From Tetrastigma voinierianum (Eukaryota; Streptophyta; Magnoliopsida; Vitales; Vitaceae), in NCBI GenBank assembly GCA_016808115.1, contig JAEQBH010005302.1:184509-248508 (forward strand): a stretch of 64,000 nucleotides of DNA, read 5' to 3'. The translations under genes and the position numbers were made by a program. The notes under the pieces were generated by a model. It was not told the origin of the DNA, did not search any database, and saw only the letters and a list, made by a program, of their open reading frames with translations. Shown in pieces: positions 1 through 11,340 of this stretch (position 1 is the first letter of the stretch; every line of letters begins with the position of its first letter).

Positions 1-285
1 GAAACAAAACATTAGGTCCCAATCAATCTTCTCTATCTGAAAGATTTAGCTATCCATAATAATGAACAAACCAACGAATTTGTCTCTCAAAATAAACATA
101 GTTAAAGAGAAGGAAAAGGGTAAACAAGTTTTTATTGCAAGTTTAAGCTTTGAACTCCTCATCAATGATGGATGTGATCCTCCCCCTTGGTAGATCTCAC
201 GTTCTCCTTGCTTCAACTACGTATTCTTTCTCAAAATCACAAACTCCTCGATCAAAGACCCCCCTTTTCGAAGCTATGGTTTGTT
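1..285. other. left flank, no gene seen
   Basis: AT-rich sequence before the first LTR. I see no long reading frame, repeat or RNA gene in it. It could be host DNA or the tail of another element that starts outside the window. Confidence 0.4.
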
Positions 286-290
286 AGGTG

Positions 291-1758
291 TGCTACATGT
301 TAGCTTTTATCATTGCAAAACATTGCATATTTTGTGTTTTTGATGCTAACTAAGCACCCTTTTCACTTATTTTTATGTCTAACCTCTTGTCTATGTGCAT
401 TTTGTAGAAATGAAGAAAATAAGAGCGAAGAATCAATTAATTTGGACAAATGATTGAAGAGTATATGAATTTTGTCATGGTTGTGACCCGCGACTATCCA
501 TGGTTGCGACCATTACCCCCGAACTAAGAAGATTGTGCATGCGACTTGCGGAGCAGTTGGAAGGCCATGGTCGTTTGTGAGTTCAACGTTTTTAGTATGG
601 TCGTGCCATAGAAGCTCGTGGTGACCATAAAGCATCTTGACCCAGCTGCGTTTTAACGCAGTGTGGTGAGACGAAGAGCATTCATGAGGTCGCTGACCTA
701 CGACTTTTCGACAGTATTTTTCCATATTTAGGGCTAATTTCAGCCTTTTCTAAATTAATAATATAGGGGATACTTTGATTCAATTTTAGGGATTGGATTT
801 TGAGAGGGAGAACATATTCTTCTAGGATTTTTCTCTTTGTTTTAGAATCAATTTAGGTTTTGTGTTTTTTTTTGTTGAACTTTACGTGTTTGATTAAGAG
901 TTGGGAGATTTTTTGGAGATTACTCAAGAAGAATTGATGACTGGATGGAGAAGAAAAACAAGGATTGCAAATCATCATCTTCTTTGAGTTCCTTCTTTCC
1001 CTTTCCTTATGTTTCAATCTTTTTCTTATTTTGTACTAGTTCTTAATGGTGTTCCAGTTCATTGCTTTACGATTTGATTGTAATTTGGATATGAATTTTA
1101 TATTAATGAATTGCTTTTTTATCTCTTTGGTTGGTTGTTAAGTGCTCATTGATTCATGCTTGTGCTAATTCATATTGATTCTTGATCACCTTCAATATGC
1201 TCGTGACCTATTACAAGATTTGAGAAGTGCGTGTGAGTTAGACCTCATTAGATCAACATAATTTGCTAGATGAGATATTGGCCAGGAGTGTAAGGGGGCA
1301 TAATTGAGTCCTTTTCCACTAATGCATCCAGCTAGGACACAGAGTTGAGCTAAAAACAATATACTTCATTAGTTGATAGATCCTTAGCTATCGAGAGAGG
1401 TTAATGATTAGTTTTGCAAGACTTGCCTTGAGTATAAGTCCAATTGGCCTGAAGAGAGAGAGAGAGAGATCGCCTTAATATTTAGGGATTATCCATTCAC
1501 ATCAAAACCTTTGGGCCTTTTACCCGATCACTTTTACCTTTCAAAGAATTTTAATCTTGTTTTCCTCTGATAGTTATTTTCGTTGTTGGAATTTTTTGAA
1601 TTAGTCTTTTACTTAACTTAGATATAAGAGAGATCATTCCAATTTCAGTAGTTAACTCCCAACTCCCTATGGTTTGATATCCAGACTCCTTAAGTCCATT
1701 ATATTACTTGTAGGCCCGTACACTTGCGGAAGTTAGTGTAGTTAATTTTAGCCAATGA
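291..1758 (+). mobile_element. Athila-type 5' LTR (element A1)
   Basis: This is about 1.5 kb of noncoding DNA directly before a tRNA-Asp-type primer-binding site and Athila gag remains. It has the layout shared by the other Athila LTRs here: a start like TGCTACATGTTAGC, a short AT-rich lead, a phrase TTTTGTAGAAATGAAG, a palindrome array (476-705), and a long R-U5 ending with the phrase GTACACTTGCGG near 1718. The left end is not fixed because no target duplication can be checked; TGTTAGG at 282 is an alternative start. A GA microsatellite lies at 1454-1468. Confidence 0.65.
476..705. repeat. array of TGGTCGCGACCA-like palindromes in U3
   Basis: Irregularly spaced variants of one palindrome: CATGGTTGTGACC (476), CATGGTTGCGACCAT (499-513), CCATGGTCGTTTGTGA (565), TATGGTCGTGCCATA (596-610), TCGTGGTGACCATA (about 616) and GAGGTCGCTGACCTACGAC (686). 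The implied core TGGTCGCGACCA is self-complementary. It occupies the place in U3 where other Athila LTRs in this window carry ATGTCGCGACAT. Differences from the core are mostly C-to-T or G-to-A at CpG, as expected from decay of methylated sites. Confidence 0.65.
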
Positions 1759-1760
1759 GT

Positions 1761-1780
1761 TTTGGTGTCACTTCTTAGGG
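1761..1780 (+). other. degenerate primer-binding site (tRNA-Asp type)
   Basis: TTTGGTGTCACTTCTTAGGG reads as a decayed form of the TGGCGCC-type site that follows the 5' LTR in Athila/Tat elements and pairs with the 3' end of tRNA-Asp. Its position between the U5 end phrase and gag fits. Confidence 0.5.
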
Positions 1781-2031
1781 AGTTAGCGATTCCGTTAATA
1801 ATGATACCAAGTGTTTTTCTTATACTTCAAGCAACTTTTGTTTTTCCTTATTTGTTGAGTCTTTATTAGGATTTTGACTTTTTCCTCTCTTGTAGAATTT
1901 AAGGAACCATTTTTTCATGCAAAAGTTTGGTGATAAAGATATAGTACCCTTGGACCCGGAATTAAAATGAAAGTGAGACGAATTAGAAAGGACAAAAAGG
2001 AACAAACTAAATTTGACGAAATCAATGGCAA
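1781..2031 (+). other. leader between PBS and gag of A1
   Basis: Noncoding leader of about 250 bp. No further motif was recognised. Confidence 0.4.
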
Positions 2032-3500
2032 ATGTTGAAGGTTTTAGGGAAGGGAAAGTGGGCATCCGATTTACAAACCCAGGGAAGATGTACTGAGCCC
2101 CTCCATGGAGAGTTGGAGAAAGCTTTGAGAGATTATGGTCTTTCACCGGCCGGCATCACTCCAGTGATTATGAGACCTACTATACAAGCAAACAACTTTG
2201 AGCTAAAGTCTATTATTTTGCAATTAATTCAAAATATTCCAATTCATGGGATTGCAGAATGAAGACCCCAACACTCACATCTCCCCAATTTCTTAGAAGT
2301 GTGACACAGAAATATAGCAGGGGGTGAGTGGCGATGCTATTCTCTTAAGACTTTTTCCATTATCATTTAAAATGAAAGCAAAGCATTGGCTAAAATTGAA
2401 CCTCAAACTCCATCACATCTTGGGATAGCTTAGTGCATAAGTTTCTTATATGAAATTTTTCCCTCCCGTGGCCGTTAAAGATGAGGATCGAGATGCCTGG
2501 CTTTGCTCGATATGAGGAGAGACATTTTATGAGGGCGGGGGCCGTTATAAATATCTCCTTAGAAGATTCCCTCTCACCATGGATTGGAAAAATGGATGCA
2601 AATTGCATCACTTCTGTAATGGATTGACCCGGGACTACGAGAACACACTTAGGCACCTTAAATTTGGAGGTGCGGTGATAAGCAAGAGTCACCGATGAAA
2701 CATATAAATCATTGGAAGATATGTCTTTGAATAACTCTGATAGCGAGTGAAAAGCGGCGCTTAAGAAACGAGTGGAGTACATGAATTGGATGTTTTAAAG
2801 CTCTAGCAGTTTAAAGTCTAGTGCCACAAAGCAACTTCAATCTACTCAATTACAAAATACTGTTTGTGGCAAATGTAATTCGAGGAATTTATCTACAATA
2901 ATTTCTACAATGGACCTCATTCAAATATCGAGTGTTGGTTGGGAAACCCTTGTGGACAAATGAGTGTGGAACAAGCCCAATACTTGAGCAAATTCTCTCA
3001 ACCCCAATTCAATCTGTATGCAAACAATTTCAATCCGGGGTGGAAGAATCATCCTAATTTCTCTTGGAGAAACAATCAAAATGTGATGCACACGGTGGAA
3101 CAAGTTAAACCTTCACCTCCTTATGTGAAAAAAGCAAACTTAAGAAGACTTTATAGGTAAGATTAGCTTAATTTATCAATGAGACAAGAACCTCTCTAGC
3201 TAATCAAACCGCTCAATTGAGAAATTTAGAGGTTTAAAATAGGTCGAATGGTTTCCAATGTTCAATGAAGACCTTGAGGCAATTTGTCTAGCACTTCAAA
3301 GTGAACCACTAGAAGACATGAGCGAGGAGCATTTAAACCATCACCTTAGATGCGGAAAAATTGTAGAGAGACATGCCTAAATTAGTGCTGAAAATGATGA
3401 AAGCAATGTTAAGAATGAAGAGGGCAATGCTAGAAATTCATAAAACAGTGATGAAGCAGCTAAAAAGAGTGATGGAACCATTGGAAAGACCGAGAAGTTG
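2032..3500 (+). pseudogene. gag: Athila gag (capsid-like protein), broken
   Basis: Gag forms the virus-like particle that packages element RNA in the cytoplasm. Pieces in shifting frames match the order of Athila gag. An N-terminal part has the phrase IQANNFELK (about 2190-2215). A middle part with several stops holds TSNSITSWDSLVHKFL-like sequence (about 2400-2440) and the SLEDMSLNNS phrase (about 2710). The C-terminal part has NNFNPGWKNHPNFSW (3025-3070) and ETRTSLANQTAQLRNLE (about 3183-3232). Stops and frameshifts separate the parts, so no capsid protein can be made. It precedes protease as expected. A 130-codon minus-strand frame at 2390-2782 is its antisense shadow. Confidence 0.8.
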
Positions 3501-4615
3501 CCGAAAAATTCAGCAAGTAAGGAACAAAGAAAAACTGAGTTGAAGGCTCCTCTAAGAGAAGATACTCCGATTGTCCCTTATCCTCAAAGATTGAAAAAGA
3601 ACAAGTTGGACAACAAATTCGGCAAGTTTATGGAAATTTTCAAGAAGCTCCACATCAACATCCCATTTGTTGAGTGCATTAAATTAAATGCCTTTGTATG
3701 TCGAGTTCATGAAGGATATCTTTGCAAACAAGAGGAAGCTCGAGGACTATAGAACCCTTGCTCTTTCCGAGGAATGCGGTGCTATCCTCAAGAAAATTGC
3801 CTCCTAAACTGAGTCCAAGGGTTTACCCTACCACCTTGTACTGTTGTGAATTCCATTTTGAAAAAGCTTTGTGTGATCTTGGTGCTAGTATTAACTTGAT
3901 GCCCTTATCTATTTTCATGAAACTTGGTTTGGGAGATGAGAATCCTACAACCATAACTCTTTAATTGGCAGATCAATCTCTCACTTATCCTCGAGGTATT
4001 ATTGAGGATGTACTAGTGAAGGTAGAAAAGTTCATCTTCCCAACTGATTTCATAACTCTTGACATGGAAAAAGATAAGGAAGTGCCTATCATACTGGGAA
4101 GACCTTTCTTAGCAACCGATTGGACCCTGATTAATGTGCAAAAGGGAGAACTCATACTGAGGGTGCAAGATGAAGAGGTGACTTTTAATGTGTTCAACGC
4201 CATAAAGCATCCCATGAAGAGTGAAAGTTGCTTTAAAGTGGACATTATGGAGGCTGTAGTGTCTAGCCAAAAGAATCACATTGATCCTTTGGAGACTAGC
4301 CTTAACTATGGAGATTCCCTTGATATTGTTGATGATGAAGCACGAGAATATGTATTGTGGATGGACTCTTTCGGGCAGAACAAACGAAAATACTTTGAGA
4401 GCTTGGGAGCTAGTCCTTCTCGCCCTATCCCTTCAATTGAGAAACCCCTGGTTCTTAAAGAGAAACAACTTCCATCTCACCTTAGGTATGCTTACCTTGG
4501 TGAATCTTCTACCTTACCGGTCATTATCTTGTCTTATCTCTCTAAAGTGGAAGAAGACAAGTTGTTAAGATTGCTTAGAGAACCTTGGGGAGCGATTGGA
4601 TGGTCTTTGTGATAG
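3501..4615 (+). pseudogene. pro: Athila linker and aspartic protease, copy 1
   Basis: The protease would cleave the Gag-Pol polyprotein. The linker phrase LKKNKLDNKFGKFMEIFKKL (3589-3648) leads through two frames to the catalytic stretch CDLGASINLMPLSIF (about 3872-3915), where D is the active-site aspartate. A TAA stop at 3962 interrupts the domain. The next frame (3965-4612) carries on with LADQSLTYPRGIIEDVLVKV, then LGRPFLAT (the conserved flap-side segment) and KGELILRVQDEE. The run of 215 codons without a stop after 3965 is the best preserved Athila coding piece in the window. Damage is modest: one stop and about two frameshifts. Confidence 0.85.
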
Positions 4616-4850
4616 AAAGTGATTAGGCCATCAATGTGCATGCATCGAATACTCTTAGAAGATGAAGGTAGAACCCTGATTGAAACTGAAGAAAACTTAA
4701 CTTGACTATGAAGAAGTGAGTGCGAGGAAATCTTTAAATGGCTTGATGCGAAGTAATTTATCCTATTTCACAGCCCATGGGTGAGCCAGTCCAAGTAGTG
4801 CCGAAGGTGGGATGGTAGTCATTAAAAGTAGAAAACAATGAGTTAATCTG
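4616..4850 (+). pseudogene. pol: N-terminal reverse transcriptase fragment of A1
   Basis: After protease the frames give a decayed SPSMCMHRILLE phrase (SMCMHRILLEDEG is read near 4632-4671), then SECEEIFKWLDAK (about 4716-4755) and a VSPVQVVPKKGGM-like segment (about 4785-4820). These are the opening segments of Athila RT. At about 4848-4860, just after the NELI phrase, the text stops being RT and becomes the gag-protease linker of another Athila copy. The palm domain of this RT is therefore missing. Confidence 0.75.
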
Positions 4851-5935
4851 ATAATAACAACAAGCGCTAAAGAATCTACATTGACTACACCGAGAAAAGT
4901 TCTATCTCCAAACAAACCCTCCTCAATTGTCCCACCTTTACCGTTTCCACAAAGGTTTAGAAAGACCAAGTTAGATGAACAGTTTGCAAAATTTTTAGAC
5001 ATTTGTAAGAAACTTGAAGTAAACATTCCATTTATGGATAGGTAACAAATGCGACTAAGTCGAGTTCATGAAAAGAAGAAATTATGAGTAACAAGAAAAA
5101 TCTTGATGCACGGGGCATTGTGAGTCTGTCTGAGAAGTGTAGTATAATAATTCAAAGGAAACTCCCAGAGAAGTTGAAGGACATGAGAAGTTTTACTATC
5201 TCATGTGTCATTAGGGAACACACCTTTAACAAAAACAGCTATGTGACCCAGGAGTAAGCATAAATTTAATGCCGTTGTCAATTTGTTAGAAAACTAAATT
5301 TAAGGGAGTTGATGCCCCCTTTACACTTTCACTGATAGGCGGATAGATCATTGACTTTTCCTAAAGACATTATCAAGGATGTACTGGTGATGTTTGATAA
5401 GTTCATATTTCCAATAGATTTTGTAGTCCTGGATATGGAAGAAGACATTGAAGCACCACTTATTCTGGATAGACCATTTCTCGCAACAAGTAAAGCATTA
5501 ATAGATGTGAAGAATGGGGAGTTAAAACTTAGAGTGGGGGAAGATCATGTGAAATTCAACCTATATCAGAGTTTGAAGTTTTCAGATGATGTTAGGGCTA
5601 TTTGTATGAGATTTGACAGTTTGATTCCTTCCAGGGATGGGATGACTTATGATTTCATGACAAAGGACCCTCTTAAAGATTGTTTAACCCGATCACTCTC
5701 CATAAAAGAATTGAATTATGAGAAGATAGCATCTAGTCCTGAGTTGGTAGAGACTATTTTGATTTTTGAAAAGAATGGAGATACAATTGGGATTGAAGAA
5801 GAAAAGCAGACTCTTGATGCTTTAGTGCTTAAGGAACTACCAAAACACCTTCACTATGCGCTCTTGGGTAGGAATGGTACCAAACCAGTGATGGTTTCAG
5901 CAACTTTGAATGATGAGATGGAAAAGGAGCTTTAG
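4851..5935 (+). pseudogene. pro: second Athila linker and protease (element A2)
   Basis: From about 4855 the sequence again reads as linker (FPQRFRKTKLDEQFAKFLDI, 4953-5012). It then gives a decayed protease with CDPGVSINLMPLSIC at about 5233-5277, where the usual DLGAS has become DPGVS and a TAG follows. The long frame 5351-5935 (194 codons) holds TFPKDIIKDVLVMFDKFIF, LDRPFLAT and NGELKLRVG. This repeats the protease already seen at 3.5-4.6 kb with clearly different sequence, so a second related element was joined inside the first. Confidence 0.85.
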
Positions 5936-7018
5936 GAAGTTCTCAAGAAGAATATCAGAGCTTTTTCATGGTATATTGATGACATCAAGGGCATTAGTCC
6001 TTCTATTTGCATGCACAAGATTCTCATAGAGAAAGAGAGTGATACGAGCCTTTATTGAACATAAGGTTGAGACCTCATGATAGAAAGAAGTAGTGAAAAA
6101 GGAAGTACTCAAGTGGCTCATCGTGGGTTTTATATATGTCATATCAAATGATTACATGGGTGAGCCGTCCTAAAATGGGAGTATGACGGTTGAAGACTAA
6201 AAGGATGGAGTTGATTTCTACTCGCGAGTCGTAGTATAAGCGAGGTTTCACGTGATTATAGAAACCTCGTAAGACTCACGAGGAGGATCTTCCCCTTACG
6301 CTCATAGACCCGGATGCTTCATAGATTAGAGGGACATGCTTTTTATTCCTTTATGGATGGGTGTTTTGGATATAACCATATCATCATTGCTCCTAAAGAT
6401 CAAGAAAAAACCACGTTCACATGTCCATATAGAACATTTGCCTTCCGAAGAATGCAGTTTGGTCTTTGTAACGCACCACCTACTTTTCAACCTTATATGA
6501 TGGCGATTTTGCAGATTTGGTTGAAAATATAATGGAAGTCTTTAGGGATGACTTTTCGGTATTCGGAGCTCATTTGACCATTGTCTCCACAACTTGAGTA
6601 TAGTTTTGGAAAGATGTAAAGAGAAGAATCTTATACTCAATTGGGATAAATGTCACTTTATGGTATGTGAAGGCTTTGTACTTTGGCATCGTGTATCAAA
6701 TGAAGGACTAGAAGTTGACAAGGCAAAGATCTCCACAATAGAAAATCTTGTGCCACCAATGAATGTCGGAGGGATAAGGAATTTTCTTGTACATAAGGGA
6801 TTCTATAGGAGGTTCATCAAGGACTTCTCTAAAATTGTGAGACCATTGTGTAGATTGCTTCATAAAGATGCAACCTTCGTGTTTGATAAAGCTTGCCTTG
6901 ATGCATTTATAGAGATTAAGAAGAGTCTTATTTCGACTCCCATTATGATTGCACTGGATTGGAACCTCCCCTTTGAAATTATATTTGATGCTAGTGATTT
7001 TCTATTGGGGCCATCTTG
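5936..7018 (+). pseudogene. pol: Athila reverse transcriptase (A2), broken
   Basis: RT copies element RNA into DNA. Readable parts are the GISPSICMHKILIE segment (about 5985-6030), a badly damaged KEVLKWL stretch (about 6098), and the well preserved fingers/palm segment RLEGHAFYSFMDGCFGYNHI with TTFTCPYRTFAFRRMQFGLC (6320-6471). After a frameshift near 6500 the catalytic motif FRDDFSVFG appears (about 6541-6567, DD at 6547-6552). The thumb and connection parts follow (6594-7018: ILNWDKCHFMV, FYRRFIKDFSKI). The metal-binding DD pair is kept although the frame is broken on both sides. Confidence 0.85.
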
Positions 7019-7330
7019 AGGCAACGACATGAGAAGATTTTCTAGGCCATTTACTATGCTAGTTGCACCGTCAATGAAGCACAAGAGAACTACACCACCA
7101 CTAAAAAGAAGATGTTAGGGGTGATTTATTCTTGTGAAAAATTCAGGACATATATTATTGGATCCAAGGTGATTGTACACACGGATCATGCGGCCATACT
7201 GTACTTGATGCAAAACCTAGACTCATTCGTTGGGTATTGCTTCTCCAAGAGTTTGTCATGGAGATCTGGGATAAACAGGGTGTGGAGAATGTAGTTCCTT
7301 ATCATTTATCTCGTTTGGAAGGGAAAAATG
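7019..7330 (+). pseudogene. pol: Athila RNase H (A2), broken
   Basis: The RNase H domain removes the RNA template during reverse transcription. FDASDFLLG lies at the end of the previous frame (about 6985-7015). It is followed out of frame by a decayed ASCTVNEAQENYTTTKK-like stretch and then 7112-7294 with CEKFRTYIIGSKVIVHTDHA. The domain ends with NVVPYHLSRLEG (7291-7326), the usual join to integrase. At least three frames are needed to read it. Confidence 0.8.
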
Positions 7331-8605
7331 AGATTGAAGCACTAAAGGAAATTAAAGAGTCCTTTATAGATGAAAAATTAATGACGGTTGATGCTTCATT
7401 GCCTCAGTATGTGGACATTGTAAAATTCTTGGCTTGTAATGTGTTACACTCGACCTAACGTCCCAACAAAGGAAGAAGTTTCTCCATGATATGAAGTGTT
7501 ACCAATGGGATGATCCTCTCCTATTTCGAAGATGTGCGAACCAAATGATGAGGAGATGTGTCCTAGAGGAAGAATATTACGTGATCCTAGTTCATTGTCA
7601 CTTCTTATCATATGGAGGCTACTGGGACCCTAAGAACATCTCAAAAAGTTTTAGAATCTGGTTTTTATTAGCCAACTATATTCCTAGACTTTCATGAATA
7701 TGTTAAACGGTGTGACCAATGCCAAAGGGTAGGGAATATCACGAGAAGTGACAAGATGCCTTTGAATAGTAAGGTGGAAATTGAAGTCTTTAATGTTTAG
7801 GACATTGATTTCTTGGGCCCATTCCCTCCATCAAAAGGAAATCTCTACATCCTTGTTGTTGTTGATTATGTTTCTAAGTATTTGGAAGTCACTGTCACAC
7901 TGATAAATGATGGGAAAACAGTGGTAAAGTTTGTGCATAAAAACATTCTTACACGTTTTAGTGCACTAAGAACCATAGTCGAAGTGATGGAAGGCAGGCT
8001 TTTTGCGATAAGGTGTTTGCAGATCTCCTTGGCTAAGTCGAGGTGAAACAGAAAAGCATTGGTATATCATCTGCAATTGAATGGCCAAGTGGAAATCACC
8101 AACCGGGAATTAAAGAGAATTTTAGAAAAGACGGTGAATACAAATAGAAGAGGTTGGTCATTGCGATTGGAGAATGCATTATGGGCTTATCGGACCGCGT
8201 AGAAGGCACCGATTGGAATGTCTCCATAGCGGTTAATTTTCGGCAAGGCTTGTCACTAACCGATTGAGCTTGAACATCGATCATTTTGGGCAATTAAGAA
8301 GTTGAACTTTGACTTGAATGATGAGGGAGATGCAGGATAAACATGAGAATTCCGGGTTTAGGACAAAATGAAAAAGTGCCATGACAAGCATATTATGAAG
8401 AAGGCATTCAAAGAAGGTAATGAAGTCCTTCTTTTCAACTCTCGATTAAAGCTATTTCTATGAATGTTAATGTATAGATGGTCGGGACCATACTCAGTGA
8501 TTTCAGTGAGCCCTTTTCGTGCTATTGGTTTGAGAGCCAACGAAGGTCAAGAATTTAAAGTGAATGGTCAACGTCTCAAGCATTACCTTGAAGAAAGCAT
8601 CGATT
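7331..8605 (+). pseudogene. pol: Athila integrase (A2), broken
   Basis: Integrase inserts the DNA copy into the genome. The zinc-binding part is recognisable by KRCDQCQRVGNITRSDKMPL (about 7705-7765). The core gives IDFLGPFPPSKGNLYILVVV (7804-7863); its usual Trp-Gly before the first catalytic Asp is replaced by a TAG stop and Asp (about 7798). The segment with the second catalytic Asp is frameshifted and not recognisable (about 7965-8045). NGQVEITNRELKRILEKTVN contains the expected Glu region (8081-8140). The C-terminal part runs to KVNGQRLKHYLEESID and a TGA at about 8605. Confidence 0.85.
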
Positions 8606-9386
8606 GAAAAGTGAGTTCGTTGTTGAACGTTTGTTGAACCACCATTGAGATGTGCCTTGGGCAAGCTAGCGACACTAAACTTAGCACTTTTTGAGAGTCA
8701 ACCCAAGCTTTGTGAGGATTAGGTTTCTATTTCTTTTCATTTATTTTCTTTATTTAATTTTTTTTTGTTCATTTTTATTTCGTGATCCTAAATATGTTTT
8801 TGTTTTAGTGTGTTTTGATACAGGTTTTATAATGCAACAAAAGGGGATCACTTGTTGAGAAAAGTGATTCGGAGGATTATATGAATGATATTGAGGAAGA
8901 ATTAGGAAATAAAATGGAAATTTGAAGAGCTTCAAGATCTAAGATGTTGAATAGCATGATTCGGGAAGGTTTCAAAATGTTTGAATTGAAAGTGACATGA
9001 AAAAAGGGTTTGGAGTCTAGAATGCAAAGGAATGCAGGAAAATGAAATGAAATTCCACTTATGTCGTGACATTGAGCTCAACCGAAGCCTTTTTTCTCTT
9101 ACGCTTTCAGCCATGTCGCGACATGGCCCTATTTTAAAAGTCATTGTTTTGCAAACTCTCTTTGATGTCACGACATGATAACTGTTCAGTGCCCTGTTTA
9201 TGAAAATTCTCGGCCATGTTATGACATGGGTTCGATTTTTTTAAAAACAAATATTAATAAAACCCTTTCCTAATATTCTCCTTCGCCTCCATAAACCCTA
9301 ACCATAATATCTAGCTCCACCATAACCTGACCTCCCAGTTTCTCTTTTCTATATCCACATCCTAACCTCCATTTGTTGAAGACTTC
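8606..9386 (+). promoter_or_regulatory. A2 post-integrase spacer with palindrome array
   Basis: Noncoding, and collinear with 20851-21660 in the second Athila (shared phrases TTTTAGTGTGTTTT, AACAAAAGG, GGAAAATG). The array at 9061-9232 contains ATGTCGTGACAT, a perfect 16-bp palindrome CCATGTCGCGACATGG (9111-9126), GATGTCACGACATGAT and CCATGTTATGACATGG. A CT-rich stretch with AAACCCTAACC follows (9265-9386), like the leader before the third ORF of the second element. The sequence stops abruptly at 9386, where another element begins. Confidence 0.6.
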
Positions 9387-11340
9387 TGTAATACCCTAAA
9401 AATACCTAATAGTTTTATAACATGTTCCAGAGTGTAAAAAATAAATTATATTATATTTTCTGTTAAATGGCTAAGCAAAAATGATAAAAACCCAAAAAAT
9501 TTGGGAGCGAATAAATTTGATAAAAATGTCGAATGAGGACTGAGTCGTAAATGGGGAGTGTAAATGTTAAAATGAATGAAATGAAATGAAGTGAAAATGA
9601 AGTGAAATGAAGAGTTAAATGAGAAAGAAAAAAAAAAAAAAGATAAGGCCCATTTAATGAGCTAATAACTGAGACAGCCTTATGAAGACTTAAGGTATAA
9701 GACGAATTTGAATGGTCTAAAAATGGGAGCATTTCAAACTTTTAGAGAGAGAGAGAGAGAGTTAGGGCTTGGTTGAGAGAAGAAGAGAGGGAATTGTGAT
9801 TTTCTTCTCCATGTAATTAAGGGATAAGTTGATCAAGAAGAAGGAGGAAGAAGAAAGGAAAGTGAATCAAGGTTTAAGGTAAGAAAAACCAAACCCTAAC
9901 CCCCTTTCTACTTGTGTTTGGGTTTAATAAAACCCCAAATGTGATATAAAAGTGTTTTGAAAGGTTGTAGCTCGTTTTGGGTATGTTAAGGTAAGATTTC
10001 CGGTGAAAATGGCAAAAATGGTCAATTTATCGGCCAGCACGTATACTAAAGGCGTAGGAGGGCATGCAGGCGTAGAGCTCGCCTAGGCGGGCAGTAAATT
10101 TTGATTGTTCTTATCCACCTAGGCGTGGCAGTAACCCATAGGCAAACCTCTCCGCCTAGTAAGCGAAGCTTAAGCCTAGGCATACCTCTGAGAATGTGTT
10201 TTGGTTCCTCTCTTCCATTAATTCTAATCATCATCCATTGGACTAATAAGGATCCTAATAAGTGAATGAAAGGGTTCTTACAAGTATACAAGTTATATGA
10301 AAAATGTTCGCTTTGCCTAGGAGATCCAGTCGTTGGGCAAACATTATTTCTTGCCCTCATTAGCTAATAGAATGATAAGAATGTCTAAGAATGAGGAAAT
10401 GAGAAAAAAAGCAGAAAGAAGACCTTGATAATAGAAATTCGGATAAAAATAAACCTAAATAGAACTCCTAGAATACTCGACTAATAATATGATTGTTAAT
10501 TGTATTGGAATAGGGGCTGATGAGGAAGAAGGCCTGAATTGATCGAGATTCCGAGGATTTGAATCAAAGTGCAACGAGCTTTTTGGTTTGTTCTTCAACT
10601 CTCTCTTTTGTTTCCATTTTGGAGTTTGTTCTCCATTCAATCTCTTCTTATTTCAAGTTTTACGATCATTGTTCTATTATTGAAATGATTTTCAATAAAC
10701 TGCATATTGAAGTGTTTTAATTCATTTGAGGCAAATAATTGTGAAATGATTTGCATATGAAAAATTGCATGAGTATTGGAAAATGAATTATTTGTATAAA
10801 GATGTATATACCACATTGTATTTTGCTATGAATGATTTGAATGCCCTTAATAGAATGTTAACCATTAAAGTTCGAGTTAATGATAGATTGGTATATAATA
10901 AGGTCAAATAAGTGAAATGCTAGCTGCGTGTAATGATGTGTCCTCAATCAGTATGACGGGATAGTATCAGTAGTGTTAGCACAGATTGATTTTATACTTG
11001 AGTCAGGCATCCAGTAGGCAAATGTATTTACAAAACTTTTTCTATATATTTCTCTTGAAAGGAGGGACCGTGCTGATGATTCATTATCCTGTGCACCCAA
11101 AACATATGTTAAATTCTCTTAAGGGCAAAATGATAAAAAAAAATTTTGAAATGCATGAATTATGTTTTAGAGATGATTTATTATATAAGTTCATATTTGG
11201 AATTATCAATAAACTACATATGAATGTATATGAAATGAATATATGTATTGTATTTATAGCTAGGAAACAAGCTGGCCCAGCCCATTCGAACTCACGGGCC
11301 AAAATGACGAACTAGATTTGCTTTACATTTTAAGACCGAC
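9387..11340 (+). mobile_element. chromovirus-like LTR or LTR fragment
   Basis: TGTAATACCCTAAAAATACC at 9387 is a typical LTR start of plant Del/Tekay-like elements. It exactly interrupts the Athila spacer, whose downstream text in the second element (GAAGATTAGC) is replaced here. About 1.95 kb of noncoding sequence follows with a GA microsatellite (9743-9760), a palindrome array (10050-10325) and no convincing gene. The right end was not found: no TG...CA pair with a matching 5-bp duplication was seen. It could be a solo LTR cut by the next element. Confidence 0.45.
10050..10325. repeat. array of CGCCTAGGCG palindromes
   Basis: A perfect palindrome CGCCTAGGCG (10080-10089) is surrounded by variants: AGGCGTAGG (10049), CAGGCGTAGAG (10068), CACCTAGGCGTG (10116-10127), CGCCTAGTAAGCG (10153), AGCCTAGGCAT (10173-10183) and TGCCTAGGAG (10314-10323). 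Spacing is irregular. Confidence 0.6.

Noticed and set aside
2390..2782. 130-codon minus-strand frame
   Set aside because: Antisense shadow of Athila gag, which is recognisable on the plus strand.
11084..11315. Open frames on both strands in the 9.39-kb LTR region
   Set aside because: Short, on opposite strands over the same bases, with no recognisable motif; probably chance in AT-rich DNA.
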